Notes: generated by a model from the letters alone, not told the origin. A DNA stretch of 64,000 nucleotides from Thysanoteuthis rhombus (GCA_963457665.1 OY735231.1:38936406-39000405); one strand, 5' to 3'. Shown: positions 35,840-47,943, counted from the stretch's first letter. Numbers and translations: made by a program.

Positions 35840-36910
35840 AGGTTCTGAAGATTATCAAAAAAGACAATGCCGTCTGCAAATTTGAGGTTACTTAAGAATT
35901 CGCAATCTAGATTAATAAGTTTAGGATAAAATGATGATACCAATGAAATAATAATGCCTTTATTATCTAATAACAAATTCTATATAAAATTATTTTAAAA
36001 AAGTTTTTTTACGAAATGAAGATATCATTATTCCTCGTGTATCATTGTTTCATAGAGGAATTGATAATCTTTTCATTTATTTTTCTCTGTCAATCTTGGT
36101 ATGGTTTTCTTTTTCAGCTTATTGTAAAAATAAGACACTAATAAAGATGCGAAAATTGGATCATTATTACCGACGTATGTACGAACGTAGACCCGAGCTA
36201 TTGTTATTAAGTTGGAAATTGGACTGTAACTTGCCTATTTTTGTCAATTTAGAGAATTTGGACGGTATGGCTTTGACAACACTAATGCTATGGTGTATCG
36301 TTTTATCTGTGTTACAACAACAAATCCACAGACATAAATCGGATCGCAATAATTGTATTTGTAGAAATCAGGTCAATGTTATTGTAGTGGACACGAACAC
36401 TGACCTCACAATTTTATGATAAAATCGCAAATTGGACAAGAATTGTTTTATTCATCAAATGAAAGCATTTTAACGATATAGCACTGTGTTACGTTCTGCT
36501 GTTTTACAGCAGCATACATACATACGTATATAGGAACAGAAATCATATCAATATGATAAAGATCAAGTCGAAAATTTGATTGAAAATTGCTTCATTCTCT
36601 AAGCTAGAGTATGGTGATGGTATTGCGTTAACAAAAATCACTCTACGATTTTCAGATTTTCTTACGCCGTGGTAACAAACATACAAAGAAATAAATATTA
36701 AAAATCGGATCATTATTTTATTTCCATGCCGTATTTGCCATATGAAGGTCCGTGTTTCACCCTACAGCGCAACTTAAATGGATTGTCCTATGCGAGTGAC
36801 AAATGAAACTAAATGTCATACAGCAGATTTGGAATCAATACCCTTGAATTAAGTCATATCGGGTGTAAAAAGGATTCTATTCAAAAATTTCTTGCACTGT
36901 TTTTAGAAGG
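35840..36910. other. No repeat or gene identified
   Basis: A 124-codon plus-strand frame (36045-36419) has no recognisable domain. Its segment near 36150 and the sequence near 36700 share GGATCATTATT words, possibly an old repeat. Confidence 0.3.
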
Positions 36911-36917
36911 AACAATG

Positions 36918-37150
36918 GATGCTTCCCCCTTATACATTGCACGCATTGCACTGTGGGACTTATAGTTAAACCGTTGATTTAAACACGTAGTGTTATGAAA
37001 TTGAAATGAAAACATGGAGAAAATTCTGTTCTTTATTAAATGAGTAGTGAGAATAAAATAAAATTTTGTACGATTTTGAAGTTGTCTTTCGCTGTCATTT
37101 CTCCCCTTAATCGGCTTGCGCGCAATGCATTATGGGATTAAAGTCACCTT
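36918..37150 (+). repeat. Paired ~50-bp repeats with ZNF143-like core
   Basis: 36920-36970 and 37100-37150 are diverged direct copies: CGCATTGCACTGTGGGACTT followed by ATAGT, and CGCAATGCATTATGGGATTA followed by AAGT. Read in reverse they resemble the ACTACAAnTCCCAGnATGC promoter element bound by ZNF143/Staf in animals. No transcription start is known here. Confidence 0.35.
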
Positions 37151-37454
37151 CTGAAATAAAATAGAAAAAAAAAGAACTTCAAAATTGTATAAAACTTAAT
37201 CTTATCGTCAGAATCTTTATCTCATTATTGAGAACAAAGATTGAAGAAAAGTCTGAGAAAGAATTATGTGTGTATACTTTGTAAAATCGCAGATATTTAG
37301 GAAAGAACACATTCTTGGCAAAAAATTCATGAATAAACAAAGCGTCTGTTGTGTTATAGTAATTTTCATTTTGCATTTGGAAATTAGCGAGAATTTTAAC
37401 TTGGGTCGCAGTTAAATTTTTGAATATATTTTCATAAATTTCTCCTTTGTCAAT

Positions 37455-37645
37455 GAATTATATTGCATTTCGGATGATATTTTTCCTCATATTTTTGATG
37501 CAATTTTTTCTTTTATCAATTTTTGTTTCAGACGTTTTAACGGGGATTAACTTGAAAAATCAATTGGAAACAAATATTTTCAATATAAATGATTATTTTT
37601 ATCACAGAAACAAATGATGCAAAATGCTGTCAAAAATGTGTATAC
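37455..37645 (+). repeat. Dispersed repeat E, copy 1
   Basis: Shares TTTTAACGGGGATTAACTTG, ATTGGAAACAAATA and AATGCTGTC with 60815-60975 in the same orientation over about 170 bp. Class unknown. Confidence 0.65.
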
Positions 37646-37649
37646 AACG

Positions 37650-38500
37650 TCGCAGGTTTTGAACAAAATTTATTCTTTCTCTTGTTTTTAGTTATTCATT
37701 TATATTTGAGAGAGAAATATATGGCAGCCGCATTGTTTCGACTGTCTGTTTTTATTCTCCTTTATGTTCCATACCGAGCCGCTACCACTAAACGTAACAG
37801 AAGAGCTCACCCGATCCTTCAAGCAAGAACTGAAAAATAGATATTATTTCCGAACCAGAAGAGAACGACATTAACAAAAACGAATTCAGCGACAAAGTAA
37901 CAGCTTCTCTAATCGAAGTCGCCGCTATATTTAAACCAAAGAGCACAAAAACTGCCAGTAAGATCTCAGATGAAACCAAGAACCTAATGGAAAGAACACA
38001 GAAATTTTAAGCCATCGACTGCAACAAAAAAGAAAATTGAACCAACCGAACTAAATAAAATCATCCAAAATGAACGATGCTTATTCTTAGATTTACGATT
38101 TTTTCTTTTTTTCGTTCATTGCAAAAATTTCGGTAGTGTCATGCTTACAGCTAACACAATGATTGACTTGGTGGTTTTCTCTATTTTTTTTCACTGACTT
38201 CTCCATTTCAACGACTACCTTATCTAAAGCATTTGACAAAAACAAAGTATTTTACATTTTTAGAAGTTCACAAGCTAATAGTTTGAAGGTAAGTGTGTAA
38301 TTAGCTAAGTTTGCTCAATTAAGTTTAATGCGCATTATTCATTACGTAAGCAGTTTTCAAGATTGCTCCAATTTTCACACCAATCATTCTGACAGTACGA
38401 TGTCCTTTTGTAATTGTTTTACTAATTTTTCTTACAGACGATTGCCTTGTCAGGGGGGGATCCCTGGACAAAGAAAGACGCAAAATGGCACAGAGAAATT
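37650..38500. other. No feature seen
   Basis: AT-rich sequence with no recognisable element or gene. Confidence 0.4.
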
Positions 38501-38503
38501 GTA

Positions 38504-38546
38504 AGGAGGAGGAGGAGGAGGAGGAGGAGGAGGAGGAGGAGGAGGA
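38504..38546 (+). repeat. (GGA)n microsatellite
   Basis: About 14 GGA units; polyserine in one minus-strand frame is an artefact of it. Confidence 0.9.
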
Positions 38547-39154
38547 AATAAGAGATGGATTGAGAAAGATTTGAAATTCTACAGAATGAGAGGGAAAGGC
38601 TAACAATGAGGAGAGAAGAAAGGGTAGATTGGGAAAGGACTGTCTTCAGAATAAGGGGGAAAACTGCAGCTAGGTGAAGAGAAGGTAAAACAGTTGAGAA
38701 AAGGACTGATAGTCTGTAAAATTAGGAAAGTATGATTTCTATAAATAAGCAATTATTTGATATCGAACTTAAAGACAACCGAGAGCAGCCTATAAACGAG
38801 TAACGCGTTTCCCCCCATAATCTATATTATAAGGATGAGATTTCTCAGGGGAGGTAACTACATGTATATTAAATGCTAATTATGGAGTGTTTTCCCTTAT
38901 CTATTCAGTGCAGATAATTTTAATGTAAATTCTATAAATATTGATCGGCGTTGATATCGAGCTTAATTGCCACTGAAGGGGGTCGTAAGTATCACTACCG
39001 GTCATTGCAACCAGTTGGTCGATGTTGTCTGACTGTAGTAAAAGCGAACATTTGCTGAGACGAAGAGAGAGGAAACGGTGTTCGTCGTTTTGACTAGTTA
39101 CACGGGGTTCTGGGTTTACGAAAGATGTCATATGCAACCGTGGGCGCCCGCTGA

Positions 39155-39385
39155 CACTTTTCAAGTGGGATATATTTCCAAGAGGAGGGATATATATTCG
39201 GAATACATCCTAGCAGCAGCCCTGTTGCCAGCGAAGAATGATAGCATCTTTAAGTATGGGCATATTGAGTTGGAATTACATAAAACAATTGAACAATACC
39301 GTTATCCTTTTTTTGACTATAAGGTTCGAACTTTCAAATCCTTGGTGAGAAGACTTTACCCAGGATGGGGATGTTGTGTTTGACC
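39155..39385 (+). repeat. Repeat C, copy 2, with shared open frame
   Basis: Plus-strand homologue of the minus strand at 25385-25630. The frame opens further upstream (39078) and stays open to TGA at 39381. It reads DIYSEYILAAALLPAKND and later PFFDYKVRTFKSLVRRLY. No known domain. Confidence 0.5.
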
Positions 39386-39389
39386 CCTC

Positions 39390-39960
39390 TCCAAGCGGAT
39401 GCTCATGGATGTAACGTTCAAACAGATGCAAGGTAAACATGAGAAAAACACGGGAGGGAATCTAACCTTTCCGGGTAAAGAAAAACCTCGCAAGTTACTG
39501 CTATACTGAAATTTGACGCATGCCTTGACTCAAAGTCAGCTAGCCTTTTTATGGGTGAACTTCTTGAGATTCATTTGCGATACGGGGTCAGGTTGCGTTC
39601 ACTGAGGCAGCTAAAGCTATCATTCTCAAGTGGGTGCTATTTATTTACTGTCCCACCACAGCAAAATGTGATACAAGGTCGAGGCTTAACGTGGGGAAAA
39701 ATAGGAGACACCCTTCCAAAAATGGCTCCAGCCGACGCGACTTCGGTTGCCAAGCGACCGTAGAAGCCAAAACAACCTCCGTCACAAAAGCATCCACTTT
39801 GGGACCTGTTCCTCTAAGTGCAATGAAGCAGTGCTGCCCCGGGGTACCATATTCCCCGCAGCTGGGCCGAGTAAAGGCTCCCCAATGCGCGTGGCCTCCG
39901 TAAAACATCATTGGCTAACACATTGCACCGGCGCACTCGGTCTTTGACACACGAATTATT
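39390..39960. other. GC-richer island of unknown origin
   Basis: 39640-39950 is distinctly richer in G+C and CpG than its surroundings and contains GCTGCCCCGGGGTACC. ACTGCCCCGGGGAAACC at 44865 suggests a shared repeat. Overlapping short ORFs on both strands lack motifs. Confidence 0.3.
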
Positions 39961-40480
39961 CGGCCCATTCGACAGGCAAGTGTCAATACCGACTCCTTGG
40001 TCTCTGCCGTGGAATAGATACTACACTTTGATCTTGCCAAATTGACTTAATATTAAGCTGCTTGTTTTCGCGTTGCTAAGTTCAGGTTCAGCTTTGTTTA
40101 AACACCGATTGCAAATCTTCAAGGTATAATGCACATGATTTTTTTAAACAAAAGTTATGGGTGTGATAACATACTTTATACAGCGGGAAATACATCAACT
40201 GAAGCATATTGTTAGTCACTGTTGTGTAATGGGCTACTTGAAGTAAAGAATGCAGTAGCCAAAAAGGTAGGACCTGTGATTTGTGTGTTTGGGGTAAAAG
40301 CGGAAGATTACAGTGACGAAAAGAAGAAAAATACCAGTTATAAAATTTTCACATCTTTGTTTATTCCCCCTTTTTCGAACCTAACGCAACTTTAAGAGTT
40401 CCACAGCTCATGAAAGATGTAAGAAATGCAGGATTTCCATTTTGAGGGAATGCAAAAAAAAGTGGACTTTTTCAACATCA

Positions 40481-40872
40481 TTGAATAGAAACCGTTTTTC
40501 GGCAGCTAGCTGCATTTGAAGTGATCAATGAAACAATTTGGAAAAAAGGTGATCAATGAATAAGTTTCACCCCTGCCATTTATTGAACCACTAAAAAGTC
40601 CGAATTTTCAAAAGAAAGCATCGAGACTGCTGGACTCTAACTGAGGGACCAATTTAGCATAATGTTACATTATAAATTGAAATTCCCGTAAAACTCGCGG
40701 GGGTCGAAACAAATGACGGTTTTCTAGACATGATAAGGAGTATATATTCAAAATTTTAACTCTCTAGTTCCATTGGCACAACCTCTACACGTGACACATA
40801 GTTATAGCTAGCGGGGCAGAATAACTCAAAAACTGAAAAAACGTATGACAGTTTTGGTTGACAGTTTCTTAT
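40481..40872 (+). mobile_element. MITE-like repeat A, copy 5
   Basis: TTGAATAGAAACCGTT at the left, GAAGTGATCAATG core, GACAGTTTTGGTTGACAGTT at the right. AGAAACCGT and ACAGTTTCT form the imperfect terminal inverted repeat. Confidence 0.7.
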
Positions 40873-40938
40873 CATGTTCAGATGTTATCAATTGGAATGA
40901 ACGAATCAACGCAACTATAGTAATATCGCATCCACCAG

Positions 40939-41300
40939 GAATATCATCATCATCATCATTACCACCACCACCACCACCACCACCACCATCATCATCATCA
41001 GTCTTTCAACGTCCGTCGTTGAACATAGACCTTCCCCAGGATTCACCACACTTCTCTATCACGGGCGTCACGGAGCTAGTACTTTCTGAATTTGTCTAGC
41101 TCGTCTCTCCATCTACTATTCTGCCTACCTCGGTTGCACATGTGATCTCCGGGGATCCATGTCGTGAGTCACGATGTCCATCGGTTGTCTACCATTCTTG
41201 CAACATGGCCAGCCCACTGCCATTTTTCAATGGATTCTATGATGTCCTTGACTCCTGTCTTTTCTGGGATGTATTGTGCAGTCTTGAGATAGCATAACAG
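40939..41300 (-). pseudogene. RTE-type LINE 3' fragment, copy 3
   Basis: Minus-strand C-terminal remnant ending at (CAT)n/(CCA)n. It retains RDHMCN, RWRDELDKF and VYVQRRTLKD-type words with frameshifts. The tail (40945-40998) is a compound (ATC)n(ACC)n. Confidence 0.75.
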
Positions 41301-41944
41301 AAATATCAATTTACGATATCAACGTAAAAACAGAAGAGAAAAAAATGGAGGATTTCCACAATATAATGCGATCATTGTATTGAACAAACAAAATCTGATT
41401 TTTATCAATGAACAAACCGGACTAATTATTGGTATCGTAATACTAAGCGATCGTTACAATCGAAATTGAAAGAAATGAACGATTTTGAACGCAGCGAGTT
41501 TACTAAAGCCGACTAGGTTTTTGGCATAGTTGGAAAAAGTGCTTGATATTAAAAAAAGTTATTGATACGAGTTCAAGGTTTTTTTCCCCCAGAAACAATT
41601 TGGAAGGAAACGATCTGACCCACGGCATATCCATAATAACCAAAATAAAATCTTTTAATATAAAATCAATGCAATAGCAATAATAAGGCAAGGGGGGGGG
41701 TATAGGAGAAGAGATGAAGTTGATAATGATAATTGTAATTTTAGTAATAAGGAAAGACGTATCGCCGCGAAAGAGTGGTTAGCAGGCAAGTCTCAGAGTC
41801 AATTACTTCTGTACAGAGTCCGATCGTCACTATGCGCTGAAATTTGTGGTCATGTGCATGACAATGTAAAGCTTGATGGACAGCTTCGGGGTTAGTTTGT
41901 TGTGGAACAATCATAGATACAATCAGCTTCGATCCGAGTCATTA

Positions 41945-42083
41945 GGTCAACCGAGGCCGGCAAAATATTAGATGGAGAGACGATCTAGACAGGTTCAGGA
42001 AGTACTGGCTCCGCGACGCCCATGATAGGGAAGTGTGGCGAATCCCGGAGAAGGTCTATGTCCAACGACGGACGTTGAAAGAC

Positions 42084-42121
<38 letters not shown>
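41945..42121 (+). pseudogene. RTE-type LINE 3' fragment, copy 4
   Basis: Best-preserved C-terminus: on the plus strand GRQNIRWRDDLDRFRKYWLR, DAHDREVWRIPEKVYVQRRT, LKD and a stop, then 12 TGA/ATG-type units (42086-42121). It shows the natural end of the element: the stop codon runs directly into the trinucleotide tail. Severely 5' truncated. Confidence 0.85.
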
Positions 42122-42409
42122 TATAAGCCTCTGTCTGTCTGACTCTCGTTCTCATATATGTATATATATATATATATCCGGTGAACTGGTGAATGTCAAC
42201 ATTTCGTGCCTAATGCACGCATCAGCAACCAGCAATATGTTTTGTTCTTGTATTTGTATATTCTCATCAAAACAAAACCAACGATCAACAAGGTCTTCTT
42301 TGATGCCGGCACTAAGTCAAAAGTTTGGGACATCAAGTGGGAATTGAACTCTGTATAGTAGTAATCGTCTCTCTAACAAGCTTGTTAATCACTGCTTCAC
42401 CACAAGGTG

Positions 42410-42413
<4 letters not shown>

Positions 42414-42440
<27 letters not shown>

Positions 42441-42442
42441 TT
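42414..42442 (+). repeat. (ATC)n microsatellite
   Basis: About ten ATC units without a recognisable LINE body; could be a bare RTE tail. Confidence 0.85.
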
Positions 42443-42670
42443 ATCATCACCACAAATCTTTTTCTACACACATATGTAAATGGATAGTAGATATGGCCAG
42501 TATGTGGATTATGATTTATCCAACAATATCAGGGTCAAATGACCATTCAGAAGATCTTGTTTCGTACAAATGAAATTTAGTGCATTTTGACGTTTGACGG
42601 GATGATCTGGTGTAAAATTAAGATAAACTAAAGAAATCTCATTTGTACACGACAGGGTTTTCTAGATTGT

Positions 42671-42672
<2 letters not shown>

Positions 42673-42757
<85 letters not shown>

Positions 42758-42791
42758 AGAAGAAGAAGAAGAAGAAGAAGAAGAAGAAGAA
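42673..42791. repeat. (TA)n(GA)n(GAA)n compound microsatellite
   Basis: Three successive pure arrays: TA 42673-42713, GA 42724-42753, GAA 42754-42791. Confidence 0.95.
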
Positions 42792-43597
42792 AAGATGCGT
42801 AGCACAAAATAACATCCATTTACAACACATTATGATAATACCCTATATAAAATAACAAACTACATACATTATGACATGGCCTAAAAAGGATAAAACAAAG
42901 CTAAATATTGGCTTAAGGGGAGGTGGTATTTGAGCAACAATACTGGGGAGACATGTAAAATATTTTGTTTTTAAGTCCCCGAAACAGTTTCATGGTAAAC
43001 AACTGATGATACCAACAAGAAAAGTTCACAAATAGCACCACAATACCTAATTCGGTGTAAACCATAAATCAAATTAATAAAAATATTTTTTAGCGCTTGA
43101 AACAGTAAAGCTTCCAAGACTCTGTCAGTGTGTGTGTGATTTACTAATTTGACTATTTGGAAAAACGACTAGATTACAATTTTTACTATATCTGATAATA
43201 CGTTACGCAATTAGTGGCACCGTCAGATCGGATTTAAATAGTTTTTGAAAAACATAGGTCCAACGTTGTTATGGGGACCGCGTGATGATATCACTTTTCG
43301 GTGGTGTTAATTGGTTCTCTCTTCGATACTTTCGTTTCTATTAGAATTACTTAGAATATGTATTTTCCCGAGACATCGCTGAATTGTATCATATTCTAAA
43401 ATCAACGCTGATCAGCTGCCTTTGTCGCTTGGTTTATTATTTTTGCGTCATTCAGGTTTAAATTGTGGTTCTCCTTGTTTCGATTTGAGTGTAAAAGAGA
43501 CCGAAAATAAATGACACACAAAAGGCACTCGTGGTCCATGGAAACAAGGAGAATCGCAACGTTAGCAAAAATACCAATGCTAACACCAATAATGAAA

Positions 43598-43970
43598 TGA
43601 TACTTATCAACGTCTTTTAGCTGCATGCTATGTTGTGCGATCGTTTAGATATTTGGAAAAAAAGGGTGATCAATAAACAAATTATTTCTCTCACCAGATC
43701 GCTAAAAAGACCGAATTTAGAATTAAAAACAATAAAGAAAAGCGTGAACGAATCCGGATGAAACATAAGGAACCAATTTAGCATAAACTCACATCATGAA
43801 TTGAACAACTCGCTGAAAACCTATTTTGAGGGAAATTTAAAAAAAAAATTTCTGGACATTTTCAATCCTCTAGCTACATAGATGCAGCCTGTACGCACAA
43901 CACATGCATAGATAGCCAGACTGCCAGACTGAAGAAACCTATGTTGATGGTTTTGGTCGATGGTTTCTCA
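43598..43970 (+). mobile_element. MITE-like repeat A, copy 6
   Basis: TATCAACGTCTTTTAGCTGC, GGGTGATCAATAAACAA, AAGGAACCAATTTAGCATAA, CTGAAGAAACCTATGTTGAT and the end GATGGTTTCTC. Confidence 0.7.
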
Positions 43971-44019
43971 TTTCCTCCGTATAAAATAAGGTAATTGCTT
44001 GCTGTGATGCTATCTTCAG

Positions 44020-44140
44020 TATGCTTATCTTGCTGTATCCCCTTGGGTAGTGAGTTCGATCCTCACTGGGTGTTCCATGAATATAGCATTGTATCAATCT
44101 AAACTAAGCTCAGTAAATATCTATATTAGAGTGTATCAAT
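44020..44140 (+). repeat. tRNA-headed SINE fragment with repeat D tail
   Basis: GAGTTCGATCCTCACTGGGT is a good B box in a T-stem-like context, followed by a CTAAACTAAGCTCAGTAAAT tail. The A box is not convincing. Confidence 0.4.
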
Positions 44141-44150
44141 AAGACCCTGT

Positions 44151-44250
44151 TAGCTGAATTTTGATCTGAAATTTTCTCTGAATAATGTTCGATCTTCATG
44201 ATTAATATTTACCAGTTGATGTTAATATTTGAGTGCACTGAAGAGGAAGA
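44151..44250 (+). mobile_element. Mariner-like 3' remnant, copy 2
   Basis: TAGCTGAATTTTGATCTGAA and ATAATGTTCGATCTTCATGA align with 13645, 53.8 and 63.2 kb. The KCIDKEGDY part is lost here. Confidence 0.35.
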
Positions 44251-44254
44251 TGAT

Positions 44255-45165
44255 AATGTCAAAAAACAAATGTTTGTTGCGTAAACTGAATGTTATTTTT
44301 TCATTATTCGGCTAAAGACCTATTGATGTAGTCACGTACATGATTAAACTTTCCTTGCTGATAAAAAGGAATAAACTAGGAGACCCCGAGGACTCGATGT
44401 AGTTATTTAACAAACAACCCATGAAGATTTTACGTGGAGGTCAACACGCCTACAGGAAAATTGTTCAGTACCTGCAAATAGTGTTCAGATTGTATAATGT
44501 TAACCACATTTCGATTCCCGGTATCAGCGAAGAGTGTTGAAAAAATTTCGTAACGACATTTTTCGCTGTGCACTCAGCAGCTAGAGGAAACTCTAAGCTT
44601 TAAGATTAGGGTGGAAGTATCCCTTCGATTGACTTGCATCCTGGCAGGGGAGTGGTCATGAAAATCTTGTAGGGATAAAGTTCTGGTGTTGACCAGACTT
44701 GACACCTGTGAAGATCACTCAGCTGATACAACAGAAACAAGGATTTTGTCACTGGCCTCATACCCCTTTGGGAGTTGTCGGGCGTTTCGTTATTTTACCT
44801 GCAAACAGGTCGCAGAGGCACCAGGCCGATCCATGACCTTCCCCTTTCAGTGCAATGGGAAGGTACTGCCCCGGGGAAACCGACCCCACCACCTCAAACC
44901 TGATCATGCTTTCTAACTTTTTAGCCTCAGGAAGTATTTGTGTTTTTCGTGAGAAGCCCAGACTAGCGTGCAGTTTCCCAGACTAACAAATTTCTTCCTC
45001 TTTCGCTGGTATTCCGGCATTTCTATTGAATAAGTACTTTCTTTGAATTACTTTTGAGCATCAAATAGGTACATCCCATCAAATTCATTGGCAGTACTTA
45101 TTGATAGTTGCTCGAGACTGTCTGGACTAGATTTCTTCTTGTCTATTTCATCTTTGAAAATCAGA
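44255..45165. other. No confident feature
   Basis: Contains the 76-codon frame at 44686-44916 and the CCCCGGGG word shared with 39.8 kb; otherwise unremarkable. Confidence 0.3.
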
Positions 45166-45169
45166 ACAA

Positions 45170-46008
45170 CAGCGGCGTTTTTTTTCTTTTTCACCATCTT
45201 TTCTTTATTTTCCTTCCATCTTTCTTTCTTTCTTTTTTTTCTTTCTTTTCTTTCACAATTCATTTTCTTGTGAATTCCTCTTCTTTCCACTCTTACGTTC
45301 CTCTCTCTGTTGCATTTTCTTTTTTTTTTTCTTCTTCAACTTCTCTTTTATCGGATTATATATTCTGTTTTCAATTTCATTTCCTTTCTTTCTCACTTCT
45401 CCAATTGTTTCTTTCTTTTTCTTTCTTTTCTCTAGCTCTTTCCTTTCCATCTCTTTAATTCGTTTTTTTTTTCGTTTCTTATACATCTCTTCAATTCCTT
45501 CCTTTTTCTTTCTTTCCAACTGTCTTTTTTCTTTTTTTTTCTTTCTTCCTTTCTTTCCCCTTGTCTTTCTTCCTTTATTTATTCATTCATTTATTAATAT
45601 TCAATTCTTTAATTCTTGCTTCCTTTTCTTTCATTTTCCTCTCTTTCTTTAATTCTTTCTTTCTACCTTTCCTTCTTTGTTTCTCATCTCTTCAATTCTT
45701 TATTTTATTCTTCACATCGTTCCCAATTCTCCCGCTTTTCCTTTCAATATTTTCATTCTTGCTTCAGTTATTCCTTCCATTCATTCATTCTTTTTTTTAT
45801 CTTTCCAATTCTTTCTTTTTTCCTTTCTTCCTCTCCGTCCGTCTTCCGAACTTTCCTGTATTTTTTTTTTTTATCTTTCCAACTCTTTCTCTCTTTCTGT
45901 CTTTCTGTCTCTTTCTGTTTCTTTCTTTTATTCTTTTTTTTTCCATTCTCATATTTTCCATTCTTACCCATTCCCTTCTTTCTCATTCATCTCTAAAATT
46001 CGTTCTTC

Positions 46009-46046
<38 letters not shown>

Positions 46047-46325
46047 CATCTCTTCGATGCTTTCTTTCTTGTTTACTCTCTTATTCTTTTATTTGGATCT
46101 TTCTTTCTTATTTGCATCTTGAATGATTTTTTCCTTTCTTCTTTCTTTTGTTATTTCTTCTTCATCTCTTGAATTCTTCCTTGTCTTTAACCTTTCTCAT
46201 CTATTCCTTCAACCATTTCTTCCTGACTCATTTCTCCCATTCTTTTTTCTTCCTTTCTTATTCGTCTCTCCAATTCTTTCTTTTAATTCTCTCTCTTCTC
46301 CTTTTTTTCTTCGACCTTTTTTGTT
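45170..46325 (+). repeat. Polypyrimidine tract 1 (~1.15 kb)
   Basis: Almost only T and C on the plus strand. Behind it is a degenerate minisatellite: CATCTCTTCAATTC-type words recur near 45436, 45485, 45687, 45989, 46048, 46154 and 46265 between (CTTT)n/(CCTT)n runs. Pure (CTTT)n occupies about 46010-46045. All ORFs across it are F/L/S- or K/R/E-rich artefacts. Mirror-repeat pyrimidine tracts of this kind can form triplex (H-) DNA. Confidence 0.9.
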
Positions 46326-46329
46326 TCCT

Positions 46330-46955
46330 ATTCGCCAAAGTAAAAACGGCTTTGAATTCTCCTTGAAAATTTCTTTAAACGAATCCTTCCTTCATTGCAG
46401 TCGTATCTTATGGAAAATCGTAAATTACCATCTGTTCAATTGGCGCTTATTATTGAAAGAAAAAAAAATCCAAACGCAAAGGAACGAAGCTTAATCGCAG
46501 TACTTTAGTCAAAAGAAAATGTGCAGCTTCACGCAGTAATTTCAATAGACAGAAACGTCTGTAAGGAACACGGATAAAGTAGAGTGAATAACTAAATGAA
46601 AGAGCAGACGATAGAGATCGTAAGAGACTTGGGCCAAGTCAAGATGACCGTTGTTAGAGCTCAACCACCTACAAAGAGATCACTGACATCATTTAGAGCT
46701 CTGCCATTCACAACGATCTGATTGGAATTCATTTTTCTTTCAGTAACTTTACTCGGTCAGACACACTTTCAATTTTCGACCATTACCAATTTTTGACTAG
46801 TGTTTCTCTGATCTTAGATTTAGTTACTTTTCATCGGAATCACTCAGACCGTCAGTTTACGACTGTGAGTGAAAAGCGCATATATTTTTTTCGGTTATAT
46901 CAAATGGTTGTATACTTCCTGTCTTTCAATTGGTAACAGAAAATATCAGGAAAAT
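46330..46955. other. No feature seen
   Basis: Unique sequence between the pyrimidine tract and RTE copy 5. Confidence 0.4.
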
Positions 46956-46959
46956 ATCA

Positions 46960-47310
46960 TCCATCATCATCATCAGCAGCAGAAGCAGCAGCCATTTTGC
47001 GCCAGTTGTTGGTCATAGACCTTCCCGAAGATTCGCCAGATCTCTCTATCATGGGCGTGTAATATTTTCTTGTTCGTCTTATTTTTTTTGCCAGCCATAG
47101 TTTTGACAATGATCTCTGGGGATGGGATCCAAGCTGTGAATCATGATGTCCAGCGGTTGTCCGACATTCTTGCATCATAACCAGCTTATTCCCATTTGAT
47201 TTTCCCATCGGTTTTAATAATATCCTTGACTCCTCTTTGTTCTCTATTATAATGTGCTGTCTTGTGATCTCTTCATGAGATGTTAAACATCTATCATGCA
47301 ACATGGCGTA
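46960..47310 (-). pseudogene. RTE-type LINE 3' fragment, copy 5
   Basis: A 127-codon minus-strand frame covers it. It retains TSHEEITRQHIIIE, GNKLVMMQECRTTAGHHDSQ and a degraded C-terminus, ending at a (CTG)n/(ATG)n-type tail. An internal deletion removed the FRKYWLRDAH region. Confidence 0.7.
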
Positions 47311-47563
47311 GACCCCGCAGATGTTAGAATTTCGCAACATATATACCGACTTCCATGTAAGGAACCAAAACCATAAATCGCCGACAGCATTTTTGGTCCA
47401 TGGGATATATAGCCGTGAAAGCCAAGCGTTTTCTTAATGAATATGTAATCACGTGTCCGAAGCACCAAAGAGTGTAAAAAACAAGAGTTTGTGATAGTGG
47501 TCGAAAGTGATATGGAATGACGCATCGAAATTTGATATCTTCGGGTTTTTTATGGTTAGAGGG

Positions 47564-47943
47564 CAGGGCTGGATTTAGACCTTTAGGGCTTGAGGCACCT
47601 CGAGCTCAGCGGACCCCTCATACACAAAAACTAAAATACGTGGCAAATCACTAAAAATTCACATCAGTTTATTCCATGTAATTAGAACTGTCGAGTTATA
47701 CTTACAGAGAAAGGTTAAATGAGTTATATATCTGGAGTGAATACAAGAGTATGAGTAAATACATGCCAACAAAACTCCAAATAGATTTTTTAGGTGAGAC
47801 AAATTACGAAGAACATTCTGCTAAGTACTCTTTCATTTCCATCGATAACAATCGTCGATTCGACAATTTTTTAATTGCAATACTTTTGTATAAAGGGGGC
47901 CTAAGACAATTGCCCTTTTTGTCTGCTTATAAATCTGGCCCTG
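47564..47943. mobile_element. Non-autonomous hAT-like element
   Basis: Terminal inverted repeats CAGGGCTGGATTTA (left) and the complement of CAGGGCCAGATTTA (right). Flanks TTAGAGGG (47556-47563) and TTAAGGG (47944-47950) look like an 8-bp target-site duplication with one lost base. CAGGG ends and 8-bp duplications are typical of hAT transposons. The internal 72-codon frame shows no transposase motif. Confidence 0.65.

Noticed and set aside
34562-42450. CRISPR-like or structured arrays from the repeated ATC blocks
   Set aside because: They are LINE 3' tails and microsatellites; spacing is irregular and there are no spacers.
45561-46172. 203-codon F/L/S-rich plus-strand ORF, the second longest in the window
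   Set aside because: Entirely inside the polypyrimidine tract; composition is dictated by TTC/CTT/TCT repeats and it overlaps open frames in other phases.
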